From: Streptosporangium pseudovulgare
GTDB lineage: Bacteria > Actinomycetota > Actinomycetes > Streptosporangiales > Streptosporangiaceae
NCBI RefSeq assembly: GCF_014648055.1
Contig: NZ_BMQJ01000008.1
Coordinates: forward strand, 284,210 to 348,209
Length of the DNA stretch: 64,000 bases
Reading direction: 5' to 3'
Shown here: positions 15,651 to 23,988 of the stretch, one piece after another
How the letters are laid out: the number at the start of each line of letters is the position of its first letter
How positions within the stretch are numbered: the stretch's first letter is position 1
Program-made: the position numbers and the translations under genes
Notes under the pieces: model-generated
What the model was told of the DNA's origin: nothing
Database searches by the model: none
The model's input: only the letters and a program-made list of their open reading frames with translations

Positions 15651-16364
15651 ATGAGACGCCCTGGATGGCCTTCCCGGTTCTGGGTCGCCCTGGCGGTCAC
15701 GATCGTCAAGCCCATCTCATGGCTCCTGGTCAGGAAGGACTGGCGCCGGGCCGACCGGCTGCCCAGGACCGGCGGGATCATCCTGGTCGCCAACCACCTG
15801 TCGTGGGTGGACCCCGTCCTGATCTCACACTTCCTCGTCAACAACGGCCGCTGGCCGACGATCCTGGCCAAGTCGGGCCTCTTCTCGGTGCCGCTGCTCG
15901 GGCACGCGGTGCGGTCGCTGATGGCCGTCCCGGTGTACCGAGGCAGCGCCGAGGCCGCCCGCTCGCTCGCCGAGGCCGAGCGCAGGCTCGCCGAGGGGGC
16001 GTGCGTGCTGTTCTACCCCGAGGGCACCTGCACCCGCGACCCGGACCTGTGGCCGATGGAGGGCAAGACGGGCGCGGCCCGGCTGGCCCTGGCGACCGGC
16101 GTGCCGGTCATCCCGGTGGCACACTGGGGTGCCCAGGAGATCCTTCCCTACGGTTCCAAGAAGCCCAGGCTGCTGCCGCGCAAGACGTTCCGCACGTTGA
16201 CCGGGCCGCCGGTGGACCTGTCGAAGTACGAGGGGCGGCCACCGCACGCCGACGTCCTTCGAGAGGTGACCGCCGACATCATGGCGGCGATCACGGCGCT
16301 CCTCGCCGAACTGCGCGAGGAGGAGCCGCCCAAGACGCCGTTCAAGAAACCTGTGCACCACTGA
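15651..16364 (+). CDS. plsC: 1-acyl-glycerol-3-phosphate acyltransferase family protein
   Basis: 237-aa PlsC-type acyltransferase that makes phosphatidic acid from lysophosphatidic acid at the inner membrane. An N-terminal hydrophobic helix ([18 protein letters not shown]) precedes the HX4D motif NHLSWVD (His49, Asp54), and the substrate motif FYPEGT follows. GGAGGAG lies three bases before ATG 15651. Precedes gpsA, whose product supplies glycerol-3-phosphate, so the pair links two early steps of phospholipid synthesis. Confidence 0.92.
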   Translation: MRRPGWPSRFWVALAVTIVKPISWLLVRKDWRRADRLPRTGGIILVANHLSWVDPVLISHFLVNNGRWPTILAKSGLFSVPLLGHAVRSLMAVPVYRGSAEAARSLAEAERRLAEGACVLFYPEGTCTRDPDLWPMEGKTGAARLALATGVPVIPVAHWGAQEILPYGSKKPRLLPRKTFRTLTGPPVDLSKYEGRPPHADVLREVTADIMAAITALLAELREEEPPKTPFKKPVHH

Positions 16365-16372
16365 CTTCGACG

Positions 16373-16378
16373 TACGGT
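16373..16378 (+). promoter_or_regulatory. -10 element of gpsA (leaderless)
   Basis: TACGGT, six bases before the gpsA ATG, in the 20-base gap after plsC. Confidence 0.5.
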
Positions 16379-16384
16379 GATGAA

Positions 16385-17392
16385 ATGACCAAGGCGGCTG
16401 TATTCGGTACGGGCTCATGGGGAACCACCTTCGCGATGATCATGGCGAGGGCGGGCACCCGGACGACGCTCTGGGGCCGCAGGCCCGAGATCGTCGAGGC
16501 GATCGACCGCCGCCACGAGAACCCCGACTATCTCCCGGGGGTGGCGCTTCCGGAGTCGCTGCGCGCCACGACCGACCCGGCCGAGGCCCTCGACGGCGCC
16601 GACTTCGTGGTCCTCGCGGTGCCCTCCCAGACGCTGCGCGAGAACCTCACCCGCTGGACGCCCCACCTGCCGCCGGAGGCGGTGCTGGTGAGCCTGATGA
16701 AGGGCGTCGAGCTCGGCACCACCAAGCGGATGAGCGAGGTGATCCGCGAGGTCGCCGGGGTGCCCGAGGACCGGGTCGCGGTGGTGTCCGGCCCCAACCT
16801 GGTCGGTGAGATCGTCCGGGGCCAGCCCGCGGCGACCGTCGTGGCCTGCACCGACGAGCGCGCCATGGAGCGCCTCCAGGAGGCGTGCCACCTGCCGTGG
16901 TTCCGCCCCTACACCAACCCCGACGTGGTGGGCGTCGAGCTCGGCGGGGCGGTGAAGAACGTCATCGCCCTCGGGGTCGGCGTCGCGGCCGGCATGGGTC
17001 TCGGCGCCAACGTCGGCGCGATGCTGATGACGCGCGGGCTGGCGGAGATCTCCCGCCTGGGCGCGGCGCTCGGCGCGGACCCGCACACCTTCGCCGGACT
17101 CGCCGGGATGGGCGACCTGGTGGCCACCTGCACCTCCCCGCTCTCCCGCAACCGCACCTTCGGCGAGAACCTCGGCCGGGGCATGAAGATGGCCGAGGTC
17201 GTCGCCGCGACGAAGCAGACCGCCGAGGGCGTCAAGTCGTGCGAGTCGGTCCTGGCGCTGGCCAGGAAGCACGACGTGGAGATGCCGATCACCGAGGTGG
17301 TCGTGGCGATCGTCCACGACGGCATGCCGCCGGACGAGGCGGCGGTCCTGCTGATGTCCCGGACCCCCAAGCCGGAGCGGTACGGCGTCTGA
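16385..17392 (+). CDS. gpsA: NAD(P)-dependent glycerol-3-phosphate dehydrogenase
   Basis: 335-aa cytoplasmic enzyme reducing dihydroxyacetone phosphate to sn-glycerol-3-phosphate. Rossmann motif [13 protein letters not shown] at the N-terminus; SGPNLVGEI and the catalytic Lys in [13 protein letters not shown]; family signature [17 protein letters not shown]. Length normal. Start ATG 16385 lacks a classical ribosome site and lies six bases after TACGGT, so it may have its own leaderless transcript besides read-through from plsC. Confidence 0.96.
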   Translation: MTKAAVFGTGSWGTTFAMIMARAGTRTTLWGRRPEIVEAIDRRHENPDYLPGVALPESLRATTDPAEALDGADFVVLAVPSQTLRENLTRWTPHLPPEAVLVSLMKGVELGTTKRMSEVIREVAGVPEDRVAVVSGPNLVGEIVRGQPAATVVACTDERAMERLQEACHLPWFRPYTNPDVVGVELGGAVKNVIALGVGVAAGMGLGANVGAMLMTRGLAEISRLGAALGADPHTFAGLAGMGDLVATCTSPLSRNRTFGENLGRGMKMAEVVAATKQTAEGVKSCESVLALARKHDVEMPITEVVVAIVHDGMPPDEAAVLLMSRTPKPERYGV

Positions 17393-17528
17393 GGCAGGGC
17401 GTCCGCGTGTTCCGCGCCCGCCCCGGATCTCCGCGCGTCCCGTGCCCGTACGGCCGCCCACCGGGCCCGGGTGGTCTCCGGCCTGCCCGTCAGCGCGTCA
17501 GATAACCGGGACGACCCGCTGGAGACGG

Positions 17529-17534
17529 TACATT
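17529..17534 (+). promoter_or_regulatory. -10 element of ddl
   Basis: TACATT, eight bases before the ddl ATG, predicting a 5' leader of only one or two bases. Confidence 0.45.
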
Positions 17535-17542
17535 CGGTCATC

Positions 17543-18652
17543 ATGAGCGAGCAGCACGAAACCCGGCCCCGGGTCGCGGTCGTCTTCGGCGGCCGTAACT
17601 CCGAGCACTCCGTCTCCATCCTCGGAGCCGGGAGCGTGCTCGACGTCATCGACCGGTCCAAGTACGAGGTGATCCCCGTGGGGATCGCCCAGGACGGGCG
17701 CTGGGTGCTCGTCTCCGACCGGCAGCGGTACGCGATCGAGGGCCGGGAGCTGCCGTCCGTCGACGCGGAGGGCATGGCTCTGGCGCTGCCCTCCGGCAGC
17801 GGCACGCTGGTCGCCTACGAGCCGAGCCGGGTCCCGGAGGAGCTCGGCCAGGTGGACGTCGTCTTCCCGGTGATGCACGGGCCCTTCGCCGAGGACGGCA
17901 CCCTCCAGGGGCTGCTGGAGATGGCCGGGGTCCGCTACGTCGGCTCCGGGGTGCTGGCCAGCGCGGTCGGCATGGACAAGGGCTACATGAAGCTGGTGCT
18001 GGCCGCCGCCGGGCTGCCCGTCGGCCCGTACGTCGTGATCCGCGACCGCGACTGGCGGACCGACCGCCAGCGGGTCCTGAAGGAGGTCGAGGAGCTCGGC
18101 TGGCCGGTCTTCGTCAAGCCCGCCCGCGCCGGCTCCAGCCAGGGCATCTCCAGGGCCGCCGACCTGGGCGAGCTGGAGCGGGCCGTCGAGTTCGCCCGCG
18201 AGCACGACCCCAAGGTGCTGGTGGAGGCGGCGATCGCCGGGCGCGAGATCGAGTGCGCGGTGCTGGAGTCCCCCGGGGACGAGGCGCCGCGGGCCAGCCT
18301 GGCGGGCGAGGTCGTGGTCGCCGGCGGCCATGACTTCTACGACTTCGAGGCCAAGTACATCAGCGACGCCACCTCCGTGGCGGTGCCCGCCGACATCCCC
18401 GACGACGTCGCCGAGAACCTGCGGGCGATGGCCGTGCGCGCCTTCGAGGCGCTGGACTGCGAGGGCCTGGCCAGGGTCGACTTCTTCCACACCCCGGACG
18501 GCCGGCTGATCGTCAACGAGATCAACACGATGCCCGGCTTCACCGCGACGTCGGTCGCGCCGCGGCTGTGGGCGGCCAGCGGGCTTCCCTACCCCGAGCT
18601 GGTCGACCGGCTGATCCAGCTCGCCCTGCACCGCGCCACCGGCCTGCGCTGA
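17543..18652 (+). CDS. ddlA: D-alanine--D-alanine ligase
   Basis: 369-aa ATP-grasp enzyme joining two D-Ala for peptidoglycan precursors. N-terminus RVAVVFGGRNSEHSVSILG; ATP-grasp core VFVKPARAGSSQGIS; metal-binding RVDFFHTPDGRLIVNEINTMPGFT. The Y-KY pattern (YDFEAKYISD) matches the D-Ala rather than D-Lac type. ATG 17543 chosen by family start; an in-frame upstream extension is not supported. Third after plsC and gpsA. Its last codons seed a 37-bp repeat that continues past the stop. Confidence 0.95.
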   Translation: MSEQHETRPRVAVVFGGRNSEHSVSILGAGSVLDVIDRSKYEVIPVGIAQDGRWVLVSDRQRYAIEGRELPSVDAEGMALALPSGSGTLVAYEPSRVPEELGQVDVVFPVMHGPFAEDGTLQGLLEMAGVRYVGSGVLASAVGMDKGYMKLVLAAAGLPVGPYVVIRDRDWRTDRQRVLKEVEELGWPVFVKPARAGSSQGISRAADLGELERAVEFAREHDPKVLVEAAIAGREIECAVLESPGDEAPRASLAGEVVVAGGHDFYDFEAKYISDATSVAVPADIPDDVAENLRAMAVRAFEALDCEGLARVDFFHTPDGRLIVNEINTMPGFTATSVAPRLWAASGLPYPELVDRLIQLALHRATGLR

Positions 18653-18745
18653 CCCGGCTCGCCCTGCGCCGGTCTCCGGCCCGCGCCGGCCCGGCTCGCC
18701 CTGCGCCGGTCTCCGGTTTGCGCCGGCCCGGCTCGCCTCGCGCCG
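18616..18745. repeat. 37-bp tandem repeat starting inside ddlA and running past its stop
   Basis: CGGCTCGCC-type blocks recur at 18616 (as CCAGCTCGCC, in the gene), 18653, 18690 and 18727, a strict 37-bp period. The gap to the next gene (18653-18810) holds nothing else recognisable. Confidence 0.85.
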
Positions 18746-18810
18746 CGCGGGCCGCGTGGCGCCGTACGCCGTGCCGCGCCGTACGGGCGGCGGCGTCTGC
18801 GCCGGTTCCG

Positions 18811-19350
18811 TCACCTCCGCGCGAGGGTACGGCGTCCCCGGGGCGGCGGGCCCACGTCCGCGGCACGGCCCGGCGCCATGTTGGCGTGCACCTGCCCGGG
18901 GCCGAGGCCGTGCCGTTCGGCGAGCCGGTCGGCGACGACCCCCGTGGTGAAGGCGTAGACGCCCTTGTGCAGCAGGTCCACCACCAGCTCGCGCCGGGGC
19001 CAGGTCCACGGCGGGGCGCCCACGCCGGTCGCGTTCTCCAGCGTCTGGTCGTTGGTGAGCCGCACGACCCAGAACATCGCCGAGGACCACGGGCCGCGCA
19101 GCCCGGCGGTCGCCATCATGCCGCGCAGCACGCCGAGCAGGCATCCCTGTCCGAGGTGCATCGCCAGGTTGAGCGGTACGGGTTGCCCGGCGGGCGTCTC
19201 GGGCAGCCCGGTCAGCCGCTCCAGCACCCGGGCCGGCACGTGGGAGTCGGGCCGCCCGGTCAGGCGCTGCTCCACCTTCTCCGCCAGCGTCATGGCGACC
19301 GCGCCGGCCGCCCCCGCTATCAGCCCTTCAAATACTGCTTTTCTCCACAT
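18811..19350 (-). CDS. Small membrane protein of unknown function
   Basis: 179 aa starting MWRKAVFEGLIAGAAGAVAMTLAEKVEQRL, with AGGA four bases before ATG 19350. The N-terminal glycine-rich helix, a central LNLAMHLGQGCLLGVLRGMM helix and a third around LVVDLLHKGVYAFTTGVVADRL look membrane-associated. Similar proteins with DUF1440-like patterns occur in actinomycetes, but I do not claim the family. Convergent with ddlA; transcribed with the DUF3515 gene upstream. The C-terminus is Pro/Arg-rich and probably disordered. Confidence 0.7.
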   Translation of the reverse strand: MWRKAVFEGLIAGAAGAVAMTLAEKVEQRLTGRPDSHVPARVLERLTGLPETPAGQPVPLNLAMHLGQGCLLGVLRGMMATAGLRGPWSSAMFWVVRLTNDQTLENATGVGAPPWTWPRRELVVDLLHKGVYAFTTGVVADRLAERHGLGPGQVHANMAPGRAADVGPPPRGRRTLARR

Positions 19351-19442
19351 TCGTCCTGAATGCCCGTTGTGGTTTGGGTTAAGCAGCCCGCGGAGGCGTC
19401 CCGACGCGGGCGGGGACCCCTTCCGCGCCGTCCCGGTACGGG

Positions 19443-19958
19443 TCACCCCGTCTGGGGCAGCGCCGCCTTGATCGGGGCCGCGAGGTCGACGAGGACCTCC
19501 TCCGACACGTGCTTGCGGGAGACCGTCACCTCGACGTACGCCTCCCGGCCGATCGCGGTGAACAGCAGGGGCCGGGCCGGGTCGGAGAACCACGCCACCC
19601 CGTCGATCTCCGGCACCTCGGCGGTGGCCGACATGGACGGTGGCCTGGGCACCCCGCAGCGCAGCGCGATCTCGCCGCCGCCCCAGACCGCGACGTACGG
19701 CGACGCGGGCTCCGACTCCGTCCGCTCCGCGCCGTCGAGCTCGGCCGGAAGCCGCCCGCCGAGCGCCCGGCACCCGGCGGCGGCCTGCCCCTGCGGGGCG
19801 GGCGGCTCCACCTGGACCGGGCCACCGCACCCGGCCAGGGCCAGCAGGGCGCAGGCACAGGCGGCCCAGCGGGCGGGCCGGGACGGCGTCCGGCGCCTCC
19901 CCGTGGCGCTCGGACCCTCCGTGACTCTCGGACTCCCCGTGGTGTTCGGGTCTCCCAC
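19443..19958 (-). CDS. DUF3515 family lipoprotein
   Basis: 171 aa. After an N-terminal extension of six-residue repeats (GDPNTTGSPRVTEGPSATG) come a positively charged stretch and signal peptide with lipobox LALAGC, so it is exported and lipid-anchored. The mature domain has paired cysteines (GCRALGG, ALRCGVPRPP) and the VAWFSDP segment typical of DUF3515, found between ddl and thiL in many actinomycetes. The GTG start at 19958 is the only one available; it lies within an 18-bp repeat array, so the N-terminus is uncertain and may be longer than needed. Confidence 0.8.
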   Translation of the reverse strand: MGDPNTTGSPRVTEGPSATGRRRTPSRPARWAACACALLALAGCGGPVQVEPPAPQGQAAAGCRALGGRLPAELDGAERTESEPASPYVAVWGGGEIALRCGVPRPPSMSATAEVPEIDGVAWFSDPARPLLFTAIGREAYVEVTVSRKHVSEEVLVDLAAPIKAALPQTG

Positions 19959-20010
19959 GACGCTCGGACCTTCGGTGACGTTCAGGGTTTCCGTGACGAT
20001 CGGCTTTCCG
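19903..20010. repeat. Six tandem 18-bp repeats at the start of the DUF3515 gene
   Basis: Six consecutive degenerate units of exactly 18 bp (for example GTGGCGCTCGGACCCTCC, GTGACTCTCGGACTCCCC, GTGACGATCGGCTTTCCG). On the minus strand they encode a hexapeptide repeat before the lipoprotein signal; three units lie inside the gene and three in the gap to the Lrp gene. Confidence 0.85.
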
Positions 20011-20016
20011 CGACGC

Positions 20017-20250
20017 TCAGATGTGGACGATGGGGCACGTGAGCGTACGCGTGATCCCCTCGACTCCCTGGATCCTGGCCACGACGAGCTTGCCCAGCTC
20101 GTCGACGTTCCGCGCCTCGGCGCGGACGATCACATCGTAGGGCCCGGTGACGTCCTCCGCCTGCGTGACACCGGGGATTCCCGCGATCTGCCCGGCCACG
20201 CTCGCGGCCTTGCCGACCTCGGTCTGGATAAGGATGTAGGCCTGCACCAT
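20017..20250 (-). CDS. Stand-alone Lrp/AsnC ligand-binding (RAM) domain protein
   Basis: 77 aa covering only the RAM effector domain of Lrp/AsnC proteins: MVQAYILIQTEVGKAASVA, a GPYDVIVRAEA core and a closing ITRTLTCPIVHI strand. There is no helix-turn-helix, so it cannot bind DNA alone; such SAM proteins form ring oligomers that bind amino acids and may modulate full-length Lrp proteins. GGAGG precedes ATG 20250. Conserved beside thiL in actinomycetes. Confidence 0.9.
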   Translation of the reverse strand: MVQAYILIQTEVGKAASVAGQIAGIPGVTQAEDVTGPYDVIVRAEARNVDELGKLVVARIQGVEGITRTLTCPIVHI

Positions 20251-20292
20251 AACGTCCTCCGGGGCGATTGGATCAGTGCCGAAGGGCCACCG

Positions 20293-20298
20293 TACCCT
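20293..20298 (+). promoter_or_regulatory. -10 element of thiL
   Basis: TACCCT with TTGGAT at 20268-20273 (19-bp spacer) predicts transcription start near 20305, downstream of the ATG at 20302 and upstream of AGGAGG at 20308. Confidence 0.4.
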
Positions 20299-20301
20299 GT
20301 G

Positions 20302-21267
20302 ATGAACAGGAGGTGCGCCATCACAGTCGGAGATCTCGGCGAATTCGGGATTGTCTCACGTATTTCCGGACGCTTGCCACAGGGAGGGGCGGTATTGCTC
20401 GGTCCCGGCGACGACGCGGCGCTGTTGCGGGCCCCCGACGGGCGGGTCGTCGTGACGACGGACCTCCTGATCGAGGGTAGGCACTTCCGCCGCGATTGGT
20501 CCAGCGGCTACGACATCGGCCGCAAGGCCGCCGCGCAGAACCTCTCCGACGTCGCGGCGATGGGCGCCCGTCCCACCGGCATCGTGGTCGGCCTCGGCCT
20601 GCCCGCCGACGCGTCCACCGGCTGGCTGGACGACCTCACCGACGGCTTGCGCGACGAGTGCGACCTGGTCGGCGCCAGCGTGGTCGGCGGCGACGTCACC
20701 CGCTGCGACGCGGTGGTGATCGGGGTCACCGCCCTGGGCGACCTGGGCGGGCGCGCGCCGGTCACCCGCTCGGGGGCGCGCCCCGGAGACGTGGTCGCGG
20801 TGACGGGGCGGCTCGGGCACGCCGCCGCCGGCCTCGCGCTGCTCCGCGCGGGCCTGGCCGTCCCCGCGGAACTGGCCGGGCTCGTCGAGGCGCACCGCCG
20901 TCCTCTTCCGCCGTACGCCCGCGGTCCGGAGGCTGCCGCGCTCGGCGCCACGGCGATGCTCGACGTCAGTGACGGCCTGCTGCAGGACCTCGGTCACGTG
21001 GCGCGGGCCAGTGGCGCCGGCGTCGTGCTCGACCCCGGGCGCCTCCCTGTGCCCGGCGCGCTGCGCGAGGCCGCGGACCTGCTCGGCGCCGACCCGCTGG
21101 AATGGGTCCTTTCCGGCGGAGACGACCACGCGCTCGCCGCGACCTTCCCGGACGGCGTAGCGTTGCCCTCGGAGTGGACCATGGCCGGCCGGGTCGTCGA
21201 GGGCGGGGGAGTGCGGGTCGAGGGACGCTCGGTGGAGCACGGCGGCTGGGACCACTTCCGCGAGTGA
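20302..21267 (+). CDS. thiL: Thiamine-monophosphate kinase
   Basis: About 320-aa PurM/ThiL-family kinase that makes thiamine pyrophosphate from thiamine phosphate. N-terminal VGDLGEFGIVSRI, the glycine-acid loop GPGDDAALL, the DVAAMGARPTG signature and the late MLDVSDGLLQDLGH motif are all present. The only canonical start is ATG 20302, but the strong AGGAGG lies inside the gene at 20308-20313 and points to the ATC codon at 20320, which would give MTVGDLGEFG, the normal family N-terminus. The true start may therefore be ATC. Divergent from the Lrp-type gene. Confidence 0.93.
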   Translation: MNRRCAITVGDLGEFGIVSRISGRLPQGGAVLLGPGDDAALLRAPDGRVVVTTDLLIEGRHFRRDWSSGYDIGRKAAAQNLSDVAAMGARPTGIVVGLGLPADASTGWLDDLTDGLRDECDLVGASVVGGDVTRCDAVVIGVTALGDLGGRAPVTRSGARPGDVVAVTGRLGHAAAGLALLRAGLAVPAELAGLVEAHRRPLPPYARGPEAAALGATAMLDVSDGLLQDLGHVARASGAGVVLDPGRLPVPGALREAADLLGADPLEWVLSGGDDHALAATFPDGVALPSEWTMAGRVVEGGGVRVEGRSVEHGGWDHFRE

Positions 21268-21363
21268 CGCGTGCCACCGATGTGACCCCAGTGAAGTTTG
21301 TCCCCAAGGGTTACTGAACTGGTATGAAGATGTGCTGTCGGAATTCCTGGTGGAAGGGGCGAC

Positions 21364-22461
21364 ATGGGCCGCCATGGTGGACATAGGGAAAACGCCCGCC
21401 GTGCACGGCGGGAAGGTGACCCGGAGCTCCCCGAGGAGACCCGCAATCCTGACACGCCGGTCGGCCGGCGTCTCCGGCCCGAGGAGTCGGCGGAGACCGT
21501 GACCCGAACGACCGGGACCGGTGAGGCCGAGACCGTCACCCGCGCGGGCTTCCTGGGCTCGGGCTGGACGGCCACGTCCGAGATGCCGGAGCCGGCCTGG
21601 CCGGAGGACCGCCGGCGGGCCGGGCGGGGGAAGAAGACCGTGCTCGCCGTCGCCGCGGTGACCGCGGTGCTGGGCGGGACCTTCGGGGGCGTCCGCCTGC
21701 TGAGCGGCTCGGAGACCGCCCCGGACGCGGCGTGCCCGCCGGGCGGCTGCCACGCGACGGCCTTCGACGAGCCGGACGGCTCCGCCTCGCTCCCCCCGGA
21801 GGAGGAGAGCCCGCCCGGCGACGAGACCGAGCCGCCCGCCGAGGAGTCCCCGGCCGCCGGGGAGAGCGCGACCCCGGCCCCCGTGACGCCCCGGACGCAG
21901 CAGCACCGCTCCGGCCGCACGCCCACCGCGACGCCGCGTCCGGAGGACACCCGTGTCCCGCGGCGCGCCGAGCACTCGCAGCCGGTCGGCAGGTCCGGTG
22001 AGGACGCCACCGCCGGCCCCGGTGACCAGTCGCACATCGTCGGTCCCACCACCGGCCCCCGGCACGACGCGACGGAGACCCCGCAGGCCACCGCCCCGCC
22101 GCCGGTCGAGCAGACCCCCGAGACGCAGCCGTCCACGGCGGAGCCGGCCGCCGCCTCCGTCCCGGGAGCGGCCCTGCGGGTCGGGTTCGGCGTCGTACGG
22201 CAGAGGCAGCAGGCGTACACCGCCCGGCTCGTGGTCGCCGCGGACGAGCGCCTTTCCGGGCTGGACCTGAGCCTGCCGGTCGGCGGCGAGGTCACCTCGG
22301 TCGAGGGCGCCGGCTGGCGGCAGGACGGCGACACCCTGGTGATCGAGTCGGCCGAGGACATGGACGCGGGGGAGAGGCTGGTCCTCACCGTCACCGCGCA
22401 GGGCCGGGCCGAGACCCCGCGGACCTGCCACAGCCCGCAGGGGGAGTGCACGGTCGGCTGA
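21364..22461 (+). CDS. Secreted, membrane-anchored protein with Pro/Thr-rich stalk and C-terminal beta domain
   Basis: 365 aa with an intracellular charged N-terminus, one membrane helix at about residues 90-112 (KKTVLAVAAVTAVLGGTFGG), a long Pro/Glu/Thr-rich stalk (about 120-260), and a C-terminal domain from about residue 268 (LRVGFGVVRQRQQ ... VGGEVTSVEGAGWRQDGDTL ... CHSPQGEC). The last part has the strand pattern of CBM2-like or immunoglobulin-like sandwiches; I hold this as tentative. A C-X6-C pair closes it. GGAAGGGG lies before ATG 21364. Probably cell-surface binding; no catalytic motif. The 3' end of the gene is duplicated downstream. Confidence 0.8.
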   Translation: MGRHGGHRENARRARREGDPELPEETRNPDTPVGRRLRPEESAETVTRTTGTGEAETVTRAGFLGSGWTATSEMPEPAWPEDRRRAGRGKKTVLAVAAVTAVLGGTFGGVRLLSGSETAPDAACPPGGCHATAFDEPDGSASLPPEEESPPGDETEPPAEESPAAGESATPAPVTPRTQQHRSGRTPTATPRPEDTRVPRRAEHSQPVGRSGEDATAGPGDQSHIVGPTTGPRHDATETPQATAPPPVEQTPETQPSTAEPAAASVPGAALRVGFGVVRQRQQAYTARLVVAADERLSGLDLSLPVGGEVTSVEGAGWRQDGDTLVIESAEDMDAGERLVLTVTAQGRAETPRTCHSPQGECTVG

Positions 22462-22600
22462 GCGGGACCCGGCCGTGGTCCCGCGGACCCGCCACGGCCC
22501 GCGGGGTGAACGCACGGTCACCTGAGCGGGGCCCGGCCGTGGTCCCGCGGACCGCCCCGGTCTCCGGGGAGAGTGCGCGGTCAGCCGGGCGGGACCTGGT
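22417..22600. repeat. Three 64-bp direct repeats seeded by the 3' end of the preceding gene
   Basis: CCGCGGACC starts copies at 22417, 22481 and 22545, an exact 64-bp period. Copy 1 covers the last 14 codons and the stop of the upstream gene; copies 2 and 3 are non-coding and fill the gap before thiD. Confidence 0.88.
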
Positions 22601-22611
22601 TGGATGGCGGT

Positions 22612-23406
22612 ATGACCGATTCGATCCCTCCCCGCGTACTGACCGTCGCCGGTTCCGACTCCGGCGGCGGCGCGGGCATCCAGGCCGACCTGAAGACCAT
22701 GCTCGCCCTCGGCGTGCACGGCATGAGCGTCATCGCCGCCGTGACGGCGCAGAACTCGCTGGGCGTGCAGGGGTACTGGGAGCTTCCCCCCGAGGCGGTG
22801 CGCGCGCAGCTCGACTCGGTGCTGGGGGACATCGGGGTCCAGGCCGTCAAGACGGGGATGCTCGCCTCACCCGTGCTCGTCGAGACGGTCGCGGAGGTGC
22901 TCGCCGGAGTGGACGCGCCGGTGGTGGTGGACCCGGTGGGGGTCTCCAAGCACGGCGACGCGCTGCTGGCTCCCGAGGCCGTGGACACGGTGCGGACCCG
23001 GCTGCTGCCGACGGCCACCGTCGTCACCCCCAACCTCTGGGAGGTGGCCCAGCTCACCGGGGTGAAGGTGGAGGAGGAGGGCGACATGCGCCGGGCCGCC
23101 GACGCGGTCCTCACGATGGGGCCCGCCTGGGTGCTGGTCAAGGGCGGCCACCTGCCGGGCGCGCCGGTCGACCTGCTGACCGACGGCGTCCGGGAGTTCC
23201 GTTTCACCGCCGAGCGGCACGACAACCGGCACACCCACGGCACCGGCTGCACGCTGGCCTCGGCCATCGCCTCCTACCTCGCCCTCGGCGAGGACGTTCC
23301 GGGGGCGGTGGGCAGGGCCAAGGAGTACGTCACGGGCGCGATCGCCCGGGGGTTCCCGCTGGGCGCGGGCATCGGCCCCGTCGACCACGGCTGGCTCTGG
23401 CGCTGA
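22612..23406 (+). CDS. thiD: Hydroxymethylpyrimidine/phosphomethylpyrimidine kinase
   Basis: 264-aa ribokinase-fold enzyme phosphorylating HMP and HMP-P in thiamine synthesis. Motifs: [21 protein letters not shown], the TAQNSLGV loop, [16 protein letters not shown] and the anion-hole signature [17 protein letters not shown] 22612 chosen by family start; no Shine-Dalgarno, and TTGGAT lies six bases upstream. With thiL it forms a local thiamine set. Confidence 0.95.
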   Translation: MTDSIPPRVLTVAGSDSGGGAGIQADLKTMLALGVHGMSVIAAVTAQNSLGVQGYWELPPEAVRAQLDSVLGDIGVQAVKTGMLASPVLVETVAEVLAGVDAPVVVDPVGVSKHGDALLAPEAVDTVRTRLLPTATVVTPNLWEVAQLTGVKVEEEGDMRRAADAVLTMGPAWVLVKGGHLPGAPVDLLTDGVREFRFTAERHDNRHTHGTGCTLASAIASYLALGEDVPGAVGRAKEYVTGAIARGFPLGAGIGPVDHGWLWR

Positions 23407-23502
23407 CGGCCCGAATCCCGCCTCCGCCCGGCCCTCGGGCGCGCCGCGGCGGCGGGCCGGGCGGGCCGGACAGACCATGCCGGAGCGGCCCCGGAAAAGG
23501 CG

Positions 23503-23539
23503 GCAGCCCGCCGTTCCCTCGACGGGTACGGCGGGCTGC
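23503..23539. terminator. Bidirectional terminator hairpin thiD/rpmB
   Basis: Perfect 12-bp stem GCAGCCCGCCGT / ACGGCGGGCTGC with a 13-base loop between convergent genes. Confidence 0.75.
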
Positions 23540-23552
23540 GCGGGAGGTCTGA

Positions 23553-23738
23553 CTAGCGGGCGACCTTGCCGGCCTTGATGCAGGAGGTGCACACGTTCAT
23601 CCGCTTCGGCGTACCGTTCACCACCGCGCGCACGGTCTGGATGTTGGGGTTCCAGCGGCGGCGGGTGCGGCGGTGCGAGTGGGAGATGTTGTTGCCGAAG
23701 GTCGGCTTCTTAGCGCAGACGTCGCAGACGGAAGCCAC
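23553..23738 (-). CDS. rpmB: 50S ribosomal protein L28, zinc-type
   Basis: 61 aa: [17 protein letters not shown] at the start and [12 protein letters not shown] at the end, with [14 protein letters not shown] between. The two CxxC pairs are intact, so this is the zinc-binding C+ paralogue; many actinomycetes also have a Zur-repressed C- copy elsewhere. GTG 23738 has AAGGAG six bases upstream. Divergent from the DAK2 gene. Confidence 0.95.
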   Translation of the reverse strand: MASVCDVCAKKPTFGNNISHSHRRTRRRWNPNIQTVRAVVNGTPKRMNVCTSCIKAGKVAR

Positions 23739-23988
23739 GATTCGCTCCTTAGATCGGTAGAGAGGCTCGATCCGCCTCGCTAGCGGGCGGTCATCGGGCA
23801 CGCCGGGACGACCGGCTGGCCACACGAGGATATCCGATGTCCGGCCGTGCGTGCCAACAGGAGCCGTCACGCCTGGTCGAACGGAGATAATCTCCAGGAC
23901 AACCGTAGCGCATCCCCGGCGGGCCGCCTCCGCGGTCCGGCGGGACGCGCGGCGGAGCGACCCCGCGGCGACGGGCAGGAGGGCGGGC

